Shown piece after piece: positions 16,371-25,331 of a DNA stretch of 64,000 nt. Both the position numbers and the translations under genes were made by a program. Under the pieces are notes generated by a model. It worked only from the letters and a program-made list of their open reading frames with translations, made no database searches and was not told the DNA's origin. Source of the stretch: CAWUEX02 sp038148375 (GTDB lineage: Bacteria > Pseudomonadota > Alphaproteobacteria > Rhodospirillales > Rhodospirillaceae); assembly GCA_038148375.1 (NCBI GenBank), contig JAYQVH010000003.1, positions 1 through 64,000 on the forward strand, given 5' to 3'. Numbering within the stretch: the stretch's first letter is position 1; each line of letters starts with the position of its first letter.

Positions 16371-17024
16371 CTAGCGCTTTTGCAGGTCCATGGCAGCGGC
16401 CAGCGTGCGGAATCCGTCAAGAAATTTCCGCTCCGCCTCGGCCACGGGCAGCGGCGTCAAGGTCACGTCGTCGAGCGGTTTCTCGCGGAATCCCAGGACT
16501 GTGCGCAGCTCGTCATGAGAAAATCCGGCCAATTGCAGGGCCTCTGTCGCAGCCGCGATCTGATCCGCTTTCTTGATCAGAACACGGGATTGCTCCGGCA
16601 ATTCAGCCGCCAACCCGAACCGCAGGCGAATAGCGCGCAAGAGTCGCGCTTCGACCTCCTTGAAGACGTCACCGACGACGCCCTTGAGCGGCGTGATGAG
16701 ATCATGGGTCACATATTCGGACGCGTCGTGAAGTTTTGCCGCCATAAGAAGCTCGGCCGGGGCGCGCCGCTCAAGCCGGCGGACAATATCGACGACCAGA
16801 TCGGAGTGCTGGGCGACGCTCCAGCCGTGCTCGCCCCTGGTTTGCCCGTTCCAGCGCGTGTTACGCGACAGGCCGAGGGCGATATCTTCGATTTCGATGT
16901 CCAGCGGCGACGGCTCAAGCAGATTCAGCCGCCGTCCCGACAGCATACGCTGCCAGGTGCGCGGGGCATGGTCAGCCAGCCGTCTCTCGATATCTTTCTC
17001 ATGTTTGGGCGCCGACTGCGTCAC
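16371..17024 (-). CDS. HD-domain phosphohydrolase (YfbR-like)
   Basis: A GTG start at 17024 is preceded by GAGGG at five bases, giving 217 residues. The metal-binding HD motif is intact: GEHGWSVAQHSDLV supplies the first His residues, LLMAAKLHDASEYVTHDL holds the His-Asp pair, and a conserved ITPLKG follows, as in the YfbR group of 5'-deoxynucleotidases. The usual family size is about 190-200, so length fits with a modest C-terminal extension. It is likely a cytoplasmic nucleotide phosphohydrolase; the nucleotide is not predictable from sequence alone. Confidence 0.82.
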   Translation of the reverse strand: MTQSAPKHEKDIERRLADHAPRTWQRMLSGRRLNLLEPSPLDIEIEDIALGLSRNTRWNGQTRGEHGWSVAQHSDLVVDIVRRLERRAPAELLMAAKLHDASEYVTHDLITPLKGVVGDVFKEVEARLLRAIRLRFGLAAELPEQSRVLIKKADQIAAATEALQLAGFSHDELRTVLGFREKPLDDVTLTPLPVAEAERKFLDGFRTLAAAMDLQKR

Positions 17025-17152
17025 CTGACCCTCATTCGTTCCAGCGCGGCATCATACACGCATCGCGCCAGAAATTAGCTGTAGACCTCAGGGAAAGCCT
17101 AGTGCGACGGCGAGAAGCTGGCATAATAGTGTCGAGGGGGAACTATTTAACC

Positions 17153-19333
17153 GTGGCGACATCGACTGACATCGGCACCGCGGGGTACACCGTTGGCGGC
17201 CGCCGGCTGTTTCCGACGTTGGCCGTCGTTTCAGCCTGCCTTGCCGGCACGGCCGTTTTCGCCTGGCTGGCCCAGCAGGAAGTGGCGCAGCGGGAATCTG
17301 ACGTCTTCCGGCGGCTGCTCACGGGCGTGACTGTCAGCCTCGGGCGCGCCGAAGAGACATACGAACAGGTGCTGCTCGGCGTCTCCGGTTTTGTCAGCGG
17401 ATCGCAGGACCTCAAGGATGATGAGTGGGACACCTACCTGCGGGCGATCCAGCGTCAAGAACGCCTGCCGGAGATCAACGATGTCGGCCTGATCGAGATT
17501 GTCCGGCCGGAAGACGGTCCCGAATCGAAATGGCAGGCCCGGACGCGCCTCGTCACGCTTTCCAGCGGTGAGACGTTACGCGTCTCGGGTCGCGACCTTG
17601 TCGAAGACCCCGGTTTTTCACCGGCCATTACCCTCGCCGTCAACGAGCGGCGCACGGCGTTTTCGAGAGCGATTGAGAATCGCTTCACCGGCGGACCGGT
17701 CACCGGTTACGCCCTGATGGCACCGGTTCTGCCGCGAGACGACCAGCCCGACAGAATCGACCAGGTGGTGTTTCTCAGCTTTAACGCGACGGAATTTATC
17801 TCGGCCGCCCAGCGCACGGCTGGGTTTCCCGTTTGCATCGACCTGTTTGATGACGAAAACATGAGTGAGAATTCGTTTGTTACCCGCTATTGCTCAGAAG
17901 GCGCAAACCCTGACGCCGATCATTTTTATCAAGGCGCCGCAAAGGTCACCATTGGTGGGCGCATCATTACCATCTGCCTCTTGGCCGAACGCGGATTTTA
18001 CGTCGCGCCGCTGACCGTGCCGATGGGCGTCATTATTCCCCTTGGCCTCGCTATCGCTTTGTTGTTCGGCGGGTTGGTCTGGTACGAAAGCTCGACCCGC
18101 GACCGGGCGCGCATGATCGCCCATGGCATGATAGCGGATCTGGAAGAAACCCGTGACAGGTACGACCGTGTTGTACGCGTCTCAGGCGTCGGCTTTTGGG
18201 AACGCGATCACGCAACGGGGCAACTTCTGTGGTCGGATAAAATGTTCGAACTGATGGGGCTTCCCACCGATACGGATATCAAAAGCCGTGATGTAATTCA
18301 CGACATGGCCCACCCGGACGATAAAGACCGGGTCTTCCAAGCCGTGGCCCGCCACGTGCGCGAGGGTGCCGACTTTTCGGAAGAATTCCGGCTGTGGCGT
18401 CCGTGCGGCAGCGAGATTTGGATATACGCGACGGCGACAACAGCGCGCGACGAGGCCGGCACGCCCATTCGCACCACTGGATCGGTGACCGATATCACGC
18501 AGCGCAAGATCGAGGAGGAACGCAGACGCAAGAATGAACGGGAATTGACCGAGACCATCGCGGAACTGCGGGAGTCGCAAAAACGGCTGGATACCGCTTT
18601 AAGCGATGCCGAAGCCGCCAGCCGGGCGAAGTCGACGTTTCTGTCGACGATGTCCCACGAACTGCGAACGCCTCTAAATGCCATTTTGGGATTTTCGGAG
18701 GTGATCCGCGACAACCTGCTGAAGCGCGAGGGCGGCGCGGCGTACGGCGATTACGCGCGAGACATTCATTCAAGCGGGGAGCATCTCCTCGACTTGATCA
18801 ACGACATCCTCGATCTGGCCAAGATCGAAGAAGGGCAAACCACGCTCAATCATGAAACCCTGTCCGTGCCCGATGTGATTGAAGGCACATTGAATCTGAT
18901 GCAGCCCCGCGCCATCGCCAAAGGACAGTCGCTTTCATCGTCCGGCGTGGCGGCCGGCTTAATGGTATGGGCCGATCGGCGGGCGCTGAAGCAAGTGCTG
19001 TTCAACCTGATCGCCAACGCCATCCAGTTCACCGGTGCCGGGGGCAAGATCGAAGTGACGGCCAAGGCCGTGGACAGCGGCGGCGTCGAAATTGCTGTGA
19101 CCGACAGCGGTATCGGCATCGCGGGGGAGGACATCAAACGGATATTCAATCCGTTCGAGCGGGTCGGCAGCGAGATCGATCCCCAGGGCTATGGCACCGG
19201 CCTAGGCTTGGCGGTGGTCGGCAATCTCATCGCGCTTCATGGTGGCGAGGTAACGGTCGAGTCAGAAGTGGGCCGCGGCTCGACCTTTCGAGTCGTATTT
19301 CCGCCGGGTCCGGGCGCTGATCTCGCAAATTAG
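17153..19333 (+). CDS. CHASE-PAS hybrid-type sensor histidine kinase
   Basis: I use the GTG at 17153, 12 bases after an AGGGGG; an upstream GTG at 17102 would add 17 residues. The 726-residue protein has a transmembrane helix at ~18-38, a periplasmic CHASE domain (with the typical FxxLLTGVTVSLGRAEETYE start), a second helix at ~283-308 and a PAS module at ~330-450. A linker coiled coil leads to HisKA with the phosphorylated His502 in TMSHELRTPLN, then an HATPase domain with an N box (LIANAIQ) and G boxes DSGIGIAG and GTGLGLAV. There is no receiver domain. The receiver protein 115 bases downstream is the probable partner. The ligand is unknown. Confidence 0.9.
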   Translation: MATSTDIGTAGYTVGGRRLFPTLAVVSACLAGTAVFAWLAQQEVAQRESDVFRRLLTGVTVSLGRAEETYEQVLLGVSGFVSGSQDLKDDEWDTYLRAIQRQERLPEINDVGLIEIVRPEDGPESKWQARTRLVTLSSGETLRVSGRDLVEDPGFSPAITLAVNERRTAFSRAIENRFTGGPVTGYALMAPVLPRDDQPDRIDQVVFLSFNATEFISAAQRTAGFPVCIDLFDDENMSENSFVTRYCSEGANPDADHFYQGAAKVTIGGRIITICLLAERGFYVAPLTVPMGVIIPLGLAIALLFGGLVWYESSTRDRARMIAHGMIADLEETRDRYDRVVRVSGVGFWERDHATGQLLWSDKMFELMGLPTDTDIKSRDVIHDMAHPDDKDRVFQAVARHVREGADFSEEFRLWRPCGSEIWIYATATTARDEAGTPIRTTGSVTDITQRKIEEERRRKNERELTETIAELRESQKRLDTALSDAEAASRAKSTFLSTMSHELRTPLNAILGFSEVIRDNLLKREGGAAYGDYARDIHSSGEHLLDLINDILDLAKIEEGQTTLNHETLSVPDVIEGTLNLMQPRAIAKGQSLSSSGVAAGLMVWADRRALKQVLFNLIANAIQFTGAGGKIEVTAKAVDSGGVEIAVTDSGIGIAGEDIKRIFNPFERVGSEIDPQGYGTGLGLAVVGNLIALHGGEVTVESEVGRGSTFRVVFPPGPGADLAN

Positions 19334-19447
19334 ATGCGAGACGAAACCTATGGTTTTGATTTTCCAGCGTTTTACAATGCGCTCCGATGTGTGGACGGGT
19401 CGTGACCGGTATCTGGGACGCCCGAAGTATTTTCTGCGAGTCACGTG

Positions 19448-20041
19448 ATGGTTCAGCCCAGTACGGATTACCTGAAGCCGATCTCTTTCTTGGTGGTCGA
19501 CAATAAGACGTACATGCGCCGTCTGGTGAAGAACGTGCTCGAAGCGTTCGGTGCCAAACGGATCGAAGAAGCTCAGGACGGGGGCGACGCGCTCGCCGCG
19601 ATCCAGAGCCTTGAGCCTGACATCGTGATCACCGATTGGCGCATGCGGCCTGTGAACGGACTGGACCTGATTAAGGCGGTGCGCGCGCAAGCCGGGCATA
19701 TCCGGTTTACCCCGATCATCATGGCGACCAGCGAAACGCGCCGGGAACAGGTCATTGAGGCGCGCAACGCCGGTGTTACCGAGTACTGCGCGAAGCCATT
19801 GACGGCGAAGTCTCTGTTTCTGCGCATTCGCGAAGTCATTGAACGGCCACGGCCCTTCGTCGATGTCGGGGGATATTTCGGACCCGACCGCCGCAGCCGC
19901 GCGGTCGACGTCGATACCGGTGAGGACCGCCGCGGCAAGGGCACACCACCGCCACCGCAGGAAAAACAAAGCGGCGACAAGGCGCTCACCCAGGACGAAA
20001 TCGACCGTCTCGTGGCGGGCGGCAGCATCAACGAAGACTGA
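19448..20041 (+). CDS. CheY-like response regulator with FliM-type C-terminal peptide
   Basis: The ATG at 19448 gives 197 residues. The N-terminal ~130 are a receiver domain: acidic pocket in FLVVDNK, phosphoacceptor Asp63 in VITDWRM, and Lys116 in CAKPLTAKS. There is no DNA-binding domain. After a charged, Pro-rich linker (GTPPPPQEK) comes LTQDEIDRLV at ~180-189 followed by a Gly-Ser-Asn tail, closely resembling the FliM N-terminal peptide that binds phosphorylated CheY. It may sequester CheY, self-associate, or dock on a flagellar or other switch. It is the likely output partner of the CHASE kinase. Confidence 0.85.
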   Translation: MVQPSTDYLKPISFLVVDNKTYMRRLVKNVLEAFGAKRIEEAQDGGDALAAIQSLEPDIVITDWRMRPVNGLDLIKAVRAQAGHIRFTPIIMATSETRREQVIEARNAGVTEYCAKPLTAKSLFLRIREVIERPRPFVDVGGYFGPDRRSRAVDVDTGEDRRGKGTPPPPQEKQSGDKALTQDEIDRLVAGGSINED

Positions 20042-20125
20042 TCCTGCCGGACTCTGCCAGAGCGCTGGCAAGTCCCGCTGCGTTTCGGTATGTCAGACCT
20101 TCCTGAGAACGAAACGGACGAACCC

Positions 20126-21331
20126 ATGAGCAATGGTGTGGTGATAGTCGGCGGCGGGGAGGCCGGTGGCCAGGCGGCGATTTCCCTGCGGCAGGGCGGC
20201 TACGACGCGCCGGTGACGATCATCGGCGACGAACCCTACGTGCCCTATGAACGCCCGGCCCTGTCGAAACAGTTTCTGGCCGGCGAGATGGACATGGAGC
20301 GCATGTATTTGCGCGCGCCGGACTTCTACGACCAGAAAAACATTTCTCTGCGCCTTGGCGAACGGGTAACGGCGATCATGCCCGGACAGGGCGTAACCAC
20401 TCACAGCGGCGACATCGCGGCGGAGGCGATCGTGCTGGCCACCGGCGGACGGGTACGCACGTTGCCGGTCGATGGCGCCGATCTGCCCGGCGTTCACTAC
20501 CTGCGCAGCTTTGACGACGTGCTGGCGTTCCGGGATCGATTGGCCGCCAAAACGAAAATCGCAATTGTCGGCGGCGGCTATATCGGGCTTGAAGTCGCCG
20601 CCGTCGCGACCAAGCTAGGATGCGCGGTTACCGTTCTGGAAATGGAAGAGCGGGTGCTCAACCGCGTCGTCGCACCCGAAGTCTCGGCGTTCTATACGCG
20701 CATACACACGGAGGAAGGCGTTGAGATCCGCACCGGCACGACCGTGACCGGGTTCACCGGCTCGGACCGGCTTACCGGTGTCGCGTGTTCCGATGGCACC
20801 ACGCGTGAGGTGGACCTCGCCATTGTCGGCATCGGCATCGTTCCCAACGTCGACCTGGCCGAGGCCGCGGGCCTGGATGTCGACAACGGTATCGTCGTCG
20901 ACGCCCTCACCCGCACGTCGCACCCCGGCGTGTACGCCGCCGGCGATTGCACCAATCATCCCAACGATCTCCTCGGCCGGCGGCTGCGTCTGGAATCGGT
21001 CCAGAATGCGCTGAGCCAGGGCAAAACCGCGGCCAACGCCATTCTTGGAAACGCAACACCCTACGCCGAGGTGCCTTGGTTCTGGTCCGATCAGTATGAC
21101 GTGAAACTTCAGATGGTCGGTATCAACGATCCCGGTGACGACGTCGTCATCCGCGGCGACGATAAGACACGCTCGTTTTCGGTGTGCTATCTGCGCGGCG
21201 GCGTGTTGGTCGCGATCAATGCGATAAATCGGCCGAAGGATTTTCTTCAGGCCAAGAAAGCCATCGCCGCAGGACTCAAGCCGGACGTGGCCAAGCTGGC
21301 CGATTCCGATGTCGCCCTGAAAGAGCTGTAA
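20126..21331 (+). CDS. FAD-dependent ferredoxin/rubredoxin reductase-type oxidoreductase
   Basis: The 401-residue flavoprotein transfers electrons from NAD(P)H to a small iron-sulfur protein. Visible elements are the FAD dinucleotide fold VVIVGGGEAGGQAA near the start, the NAD-binding fold IAIVGGGYIGLEVAA (~145-160), the second FAD contact GVYAAGDCTNHP (~270), and a C-terminal dimer domain. No redox-active Cys pair is present, as expected for the CamA/ThcD/BphA4-type group. An in-frame ATG at 20090 would add 12 residues; the 20126 start fits the family better, though neither has a strong binding site. No ferredoxin or oxygenase gene is adjacent. It is followed by malonyl-CoA synthetase with 11 bases between. 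Confidence 0.85.
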   Translation: MSNGVVIVGGGEAGGQAAISLRQGGYDAPVTIIGDEPYVPYERPALSKQFLAGEMDMERMYLRAPDFYDQKNISLRLGERVTAIMPGQGVTTHSGDIAAEAIVLATGGRVRTLPVDGADLPGVHYLRSFDDVLAFRDRLAAKTKIAIVGGGYIGLEVAAVATKLGCAVTVLEMEERVLNRVVAPEVSAFYTRIHTEEGVEIRTGTTVTGFTGSDRLTGVACSDGTTREVDLAIVGIGIVPNVDLAEAAGLDVDNGIVVDALTRTSHPGVYAAGDCTNHPNDLLGRRLRLESVQNALSQGKTAANAILGNATPYAEVPWFWSDQYDVKLQMVGINDPGDDVVIRGDDKTRSFSVCYLRGGVLVAINAINRPKDFLQAKKAIAAGLKPDVAKLADSDVALKEL

Positions 21332-21342
21332 GCCGCACCGCC

Positions 21343-22881
21343 GTGGCCGACACACGTTCTGATAATCTTTTCGATGTTTTCGCATCGCGCTTTCCCGCCG
21401 ATGTGACCAAGCCGTTCCTGCTATTGCCGGACGGCGGCGCGGTGTCCTACGGCGACATGATCGAGCAGTCGGGCAGGATCGCCGCGCTGCTTCAGGCCCA
21501 CGCCGTCAAACCGGGCGGCCGGGTCGCGGCTCAGGTTGAAAAGTCCGCCGCCGCATTGATGTTGTACCTCGGCTGCCTGCGGGCCGGCGCGGCCTATCTG
21601 CCGCTCAACACCGCCTATACCGGCGAAGAACTAGATTACTTTCTGCAGGACGCGGCGCCCACGGTTGTCGTATGCGATCCCGTGCGCGAGGCCGACACCT
21701 TGGCGCGCGCGCAAAAGGCTGGCGTCGCGCATGTCTTTACGGTGGGGGCGGACAGCTCAGGAACGCTGACCGCCGCCGCCGCCAATTGCGATCCGATGTC
21801 CGGCGCGTTCAAGGCGGCGGCGGATGATCTCGCCGCAATTCTGTATTCGTCGGGCACGACCGGCAAACCCAAGGGCGCGATGATGAGCCACGGCGCGCTG
21901 GCGGCCAACGCAGCGGCGTTGCACAAGGTGTGGCGGTTCGGCCCGGACGACGTTCTGTTGCATGCGCTGCCGGTGTTTCACACCCACGGTTTGTTTGTCG
22001 CGACCAACACGGTCCTGATGAACGGCACCGCGATGATGTTCCAGCCGCGCTTCGACGCCGGCGCGGTGATCGCCGCTCTGCCCACCGCCACCGTGTTCAT
22101 GGGCGTGCCGACCTATTACACACGGCTTCTGGCACAGGCTGGTTTCACGGCAGACGCGTGCGCAAACATTCGGTTGTTTATCTCCGGCTCCGCGCCGCTG
22201 CTGGACGAGACCTTCACGGCCTTTACCCAGCGTACCGGCCACAGCATCGTCGAGCGGTACGGCATGACCGAGTCCGGCATCATCACCAGCGCCGACCTTG
22301 AGAAGCCGCGGCGCGCTGGCACGGTTGGCTGGCCGCTCGACGGCGTTGAGGTCCGCATCGCCGACGATGATGACGTACCTTTGAGCGCTGGCCAGACCGG
22401 CGGCGTGCAGATCAAGAGCGCGGGTCTGTTTACCGGCTACTGGAACAAGCCGGACAAAACCGCAGCTGAATTCACGACCGACGGTTTCTTCCGCACCGGT
22501 GATATCGGCTTGGTCGACGACAGCGGTCAACTGACACTGATCGGCCGCGCCAAGGACATGTATATCTCCGGCGGCTTCAATGTGTTCCCGAAGGAGATCG
22601 AGCAGGCCATCGATGCCATGGACGGTTTAATCGAAAGCGCGGTTGTTGGATTGCCGCATCCGGATTTCGGCGAGGCTGGCCTGGCCATTATCGTCGCGGA
22701 CTCAGATGCCATTGATGGCGAAACAATTCGCACGGCCTTGAAAGGGGCGCTGGCGAACTACAAGGTGCCCAAGCTGGTGACGATCACCGACAGCCTGCCG
22801 CGCAACGCCATGGGCAAGGTGCAAAAGAACGTTCTGCGCGACACGTACCGCGCCCTGTGGGATACGTTCCTGAAATCTTAG
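21343..22881 (+). CDS. matB: Malonyl-CoA synthetase-type acyl-CoA ligase
   Basis: GTG at 21343 gives 512 residues, matching MatB (~500); a longer upstream frame lies in the previous gene. This is an ANL-superfamily enzyme that activates an acid with ATP and CoA. It has the P-loop YSSGTTGKPKGAMMS (~168-182), the A5-type motif RYGMTESG, the hinge region TGDIGLVDDSG and the catalytic Lys in RNAMGKVQK near the C-terminus. The segment after the P-loop and the short N-terminus resemble malonate/methylmalonate ligases. The 3' end overlaps the convergent sulfurtransferase gene by four bases. The malonate assignment is by resemblance only. Confidence 0.8.
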   Translation: MADTRSDNLFDVFASRFPADVTKPFLLLPDGGAVSYGDMIEQSGRIAALLQAHAVKPGGRVAAQVEKSAAALMLYLGCLRAGAAYLPLNTAYTGEELDYFLQDAAPTVVVCDPVREADTLARAQKAGVAHVFTVGADSSGTLTAAAANCDPMSGAFKAAADDLAAILYSSGTTGKPKGAMMSHGALAANAAALHKVWRFGPDDVLLHALPVFHTHGLFVATNTVLMNGTAMMFQPRFDAGAVIAALPTATVFMGVPTYYTRLLAQAGFTADACANIRLFISGSAPLLDETFTAFTQRTGHSIVERYGMTESGIITSADLEKPRRAGTVGWPLDGVEVRIADDDDVPLSAGQTGGVQIKSAGLFTGYWNKPDKTAAEFTTDGFFRTGDIGLVDDSGQLTLIGRAKDMYISGGFNVFPKEIEQAIDAMDGLIESAVVGLPHPDFGEAGLAIIVADSDAIDGETIRTALKGALANYKVPKLVTITDSLPRNAMGKVQKNVLRDTYRALWDTFLKS

Positions 22882-23762
22882 GCCGATGTGCCCATGGGCA
22901 GGCTTTCGTCCGGCCCCCATTCCGTCATAGACCCATCGTAAAGCGCGACATTGTCGTGGCCGAGCAGCATAAGCGCGAAGGAATCCGTCGTCGCCGATAT
23001 ACCGCCGCCACAATAGGTGATGATCTTGTCCTTGCCGAATGCGCCGATGGCGTCGAATTTATCTTTCATGGTCGCGGCATCGACGAAGGTGTTGTCGACC
23101 TTGTCGATCAGTTCGTAGGCATACAGGTTGACGCTGCCGGCGATGTGCCCGGGGCGGCCATATGCGGCGTTGAAGGTCTTGCCGGAATAGACATCGGGGG
23201 TCAGTGCATTGATCAGGCAGGTGTCTTTGCGTTCGACCGCCGCCAGGACTTCGTCCTTGCCGATGATCTGACCAGGACGCAACACAGCCTGAAAGGTTTC
23301 GCCGGGATAGGACGGTACGTCCGCCGTCGCCGGGCGGCCTTCGGCGCTCCATTTATCCCACGCCCCGTTGAGGACGCGGCAGGCGTCGAAGCCAAAGGCG
23401 CGGAACATCAAAAACAATCGCGTCGCCCAGAAGTTCGCACCGCGTGAATACAGCACCACGCGATGCTGATTACCGATGCCCGCGGCACCGACGACACGGG
23501 CAAAATGCTCCTCCGTAGGCATCATGAAGCGCAGGGTCGGATGGTCGGCGGACAGCTCGGTCAGAAGATCGAGAAAGATCGCGCCGGGTATGTGGGCGGC
23601 GTCGTAATCCTCGCGGCCGGACTTGATTTCGTAACCGCCGCCGTCTTTCGGGCGCATCACGACGTTGCAGTCAACGACGCGCAGACCGTCAGAACCGAGT
23701 TCCGCTTCCAAGGCATCGGTTTCAATCAGCAGATCCGGACGGGCGTAGCCTTTGTCGGTCAT
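22878..23762 (-). CDS. sseA: 3-mercaptopyruvate/thiosulfate sulfurtransferase (two rhodanese domains)
   Basis: The ATG at 23762 gives the expected ~294 residues with AAGGAG upstream. The protein transfers a sulfane sulfur from mercaptopyruvate or thiosulfate to a thiol or cyanide. The N-terminal rhodanese domain is inactive (VLYSRGANFWA, Ser instead of Cys). The C-terminal domain has the catalytic Cys in ITYCGGGISATT. In well-studied enzymes the loop is CGSGVTA (mercaptopyruvate) or CRKGVTA (thiosulfate). The CGGGISA loop here is closer to the mercaptopyruvate type. The frame extends upstream into the GST-like gene but that extension is not coding. Confidence 0.85.
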   Translation of the reverse strand: MTDKGYARPDLLIETDALEAELGSDGLRVVDCNVVMRPKDGGGYEIKSGREDYDAAHIPGAIFLDLLTELSADHPTLRFMMPTEEHFARVVGAAGIGNQHRVVLYSRGANFWATRLFLMFRAFGFDACRVLNGAWDKWSAEGRPATADVPSYPGETFQAVLRPGQIIGKDEVLAAVERKDTCLINALTPDVYSGKTFNAAYGRPGHIAGSVNLYAYELIDKVDNTFVDAATMKDKFDAIGAFGKDKIITYCGGGISATTDSFALMLLGHDNVALYDGSMTEWGPDESLPMGTSA

Positions 23763-23778
23763 GGTGCGCAGACTCCTT

Positions 23779-24510
23779 CTAGGCGGATTCGGTGTTGGCC
23801 AGCTCCGGATAATAGCGCGCCATGACGCGTTCGAAATGACCGACGAGATTGCGATGTTTGCGTGTTTCCACAACGAGCGGATTGTCCCACGGCTGCGCGA
23901 CCAGCTCGCCGACGAAAGCAGCGAGACCCGCATCGAACGTTGTCGGCCCATCGCCGAAGCCCCACTCGCGCTGACCGAGCCAATGGGCGAGTGCGCCGAT
24001 ATCGGCGATCCCGAGCTTGTACATGGTCTCGCGGCTATGGCGTCCCATGCCGTGGCCATGTAACTGCCGGCGGACGATTCGCTGGGCGAGCGGTTTGATC
24101 AGCGCGAAGACCGGGCCTGGCATGCCGATCACTTTTTTCATGTAGGGGGTCCACTGGGTAATGCCATCGGGATCGAGCCAGCGGCTGTAGACCATGACCC
24201 AGTACAGGTGCTCGTCCATCAGCCGCTGAAACGCCAGATTCTCGGCGCGCTGCTCGAGCGTCAGCTTGCCGTCAAGCGGATGGCCGCGGCGGCCTTCCAG
24301 CCGCTCGATAATCAATCCGCTGTCTGCCACCAAAGTGCCATCATCATCGACGATAAAGGGGCGCTTGCCGGTAGGGGCTTTTTTCTTGCGGTCCGGCGCG
24401 ACCACGTAGTCCAGGCCGGCCATGCGCAGATAAGTTTCGAGCTTGAAACAGAACGGACTGGGGTCGGGCAGGCCCATCACGGGACCGAATTTATAGAGAG
24501 TAATCGGCAT
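23779..24510 (-). CDS. Glutathione S-transferase-fold protein (FAX/metaxin-like)
   Basis: The 243-residue protein has an N-terminal thioredoxin-like domain with DPSPFCFKLETYLRMAGLDY, the pattern of the failed-axon-connections/metaxin-like GST branch, and KRPFIVDDDGTLVADSGLI where glutathione is normally held. A C-terminal helical domain follows. Cys21 or Ser19 could be the activating residue. It lies 16 bases upstream of the sulfurtransferase on the same strand and probably shares its message. Members of this branch often have no known enzymatic activity. Confidence 0.82.
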   Translation of the reverse strand: MPITLYKFGPVMGLPDPSPFCFKLETYLRMAGLDYVVAPDRKKKAPTGKRPFIVDDDGTLVADSGLIIERLEGRRGHPLDGKLTLEQRAENLAFQRLMDEHLYWVMVYSRWLDPDGITQWTPYMKKVIGMPGPVFALIKPLAQRIVRRQLHGHGMGRHSRETMYKLGIADIGALAHWLGQREWGFGDGPTTFDAGLAAFVGELVAQPWDNPLVVETRKHRNLVGHFERVMARYYPELANTESA

Positions 24511-24626
24511 ATGAAGTCCTTAGTCCAAGCGGGCTCATGCGCTGAGTGTCACATCAAAAAACAGTGAAGACTATTGTGCGCTTAACGGGAAGACATAAAA
24601 CTGAATACATGATCTATGGAAATGCG

Positions 24627-25283
24627 ATGCGCAGACCGTTCGCAGCTCTGGGATTTCTGGCCATCGCCTTGACGGGTATGGATGCCGGCGCAGTGAGCGA
24701 CCGCCCGATCGAGGACGCCCGGTACGCCTGCGACAGCTTTCTCAAAGGCGTTTCCGAGGACGGCCGGCGCCGCGACACGCGGCGCGCCGAAGTGGCCCGA
24801 TTCTGGTTGATCAGCTTCCTGACCGGCGCCTACGAAGCCGACGAGGTCCTTGAGTTTGCTGACGACGGCGCGACGGCCGAGCAGCAACTGGTCGAAAAAG
24901 TCGTCGATTACTGCGTTGAGCACGAGGACTATTCGATCCACGCCGCCGCCGTGCGCACGGGCACATTTCCGAAACCGCTGCCGCCTGTTCCGGGCATGGG
25001 CTTCGACCCGCGCTCCTACTCCTGCGCCGCGTATATGGATGGGCGGGACCAGCGCGGCGACGCACGCGACCAGTCCGAAGCCGCCGAGTTCTGGGCCTTC
25101 GCCTTCGTCCAGGGAAATGTCAGTGCGCGGTATCATCCGCGCCTGGTCATTTCCGTATCCGACAAGCGCAAGATCGTGCGCGCGCTGGAAAAAAGCTGCG
25201 CCCGCAATCCCTCGCGTACGATGTTGGATCAAACCGCCGAGATCGCCAGCCGCGTGCGGCCGGAATACCTGAACCGGCGTTAG
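24627..25283 (+). CDS. Exported protein with two HdeA-like repeats
   Basis: I start at ATG 24627; in-frame ATGs at 24609 and 24546 would only lengthen the basic leader. The 218-residue product has a signal peptide (cleaved near GAVS, ~24). The mature protein has two similar ~80-residue modules, each starting with a Tyr-x-Cys (YACDSFLKG; YSCAAYMDG), then a Arg/Glu-rich turn, an aromatic helix (ARFWLISFLTGAY; AEFWAFAFVQGNV) and a closing Cys (VVDYCVEH; EKSCARNP). One Cys pair per module and the Cys spacing resemble HdeA-type acid chaperones. Function in acid or envelope stress is inferred only. Confidence 0.65.
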   Translation: MRRPFAALGFLAIALTGMDAGAVSDRPIEDARYACDSFLKGVSEDGRRRDTRRAEVARFWLISFLTGAYEADEVLEFADDGATAEQQLVEKVVDYCVEHEDYSIHAAAVRTGTFPKPLPPVPGMGFDPRSYSCAAYMDGRDQRGDARDQSEAAEFWAFAFVQGNVSARYHPRLVISVSDKRKIVRALEKSCARNPSRTMLDQTAEIASRVRPEYLNRR

Positions 25284-25297
25284 ATTAGCCCCCCTGC

Positions 25298-25331
25298 GTC
25301 ACACGAATTCTTTCCCGTGTGTCACACGAAT
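25298..25331. repeat. Direct repeat with internal hairpin between convergent genes
   Basis: GTCACACGAAT occurs at 25298-25308 and 25321-25331. Between them CACACG (25300-25305) can pair with CGTGTG (25316-25321). It sits between the convergent stops of the HdeA-like gene and the ABC exporter gene (whose stop codon lies in the second copy). A transcription-termination role is possible, but there is no long T tract. Confidence 0.3.
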
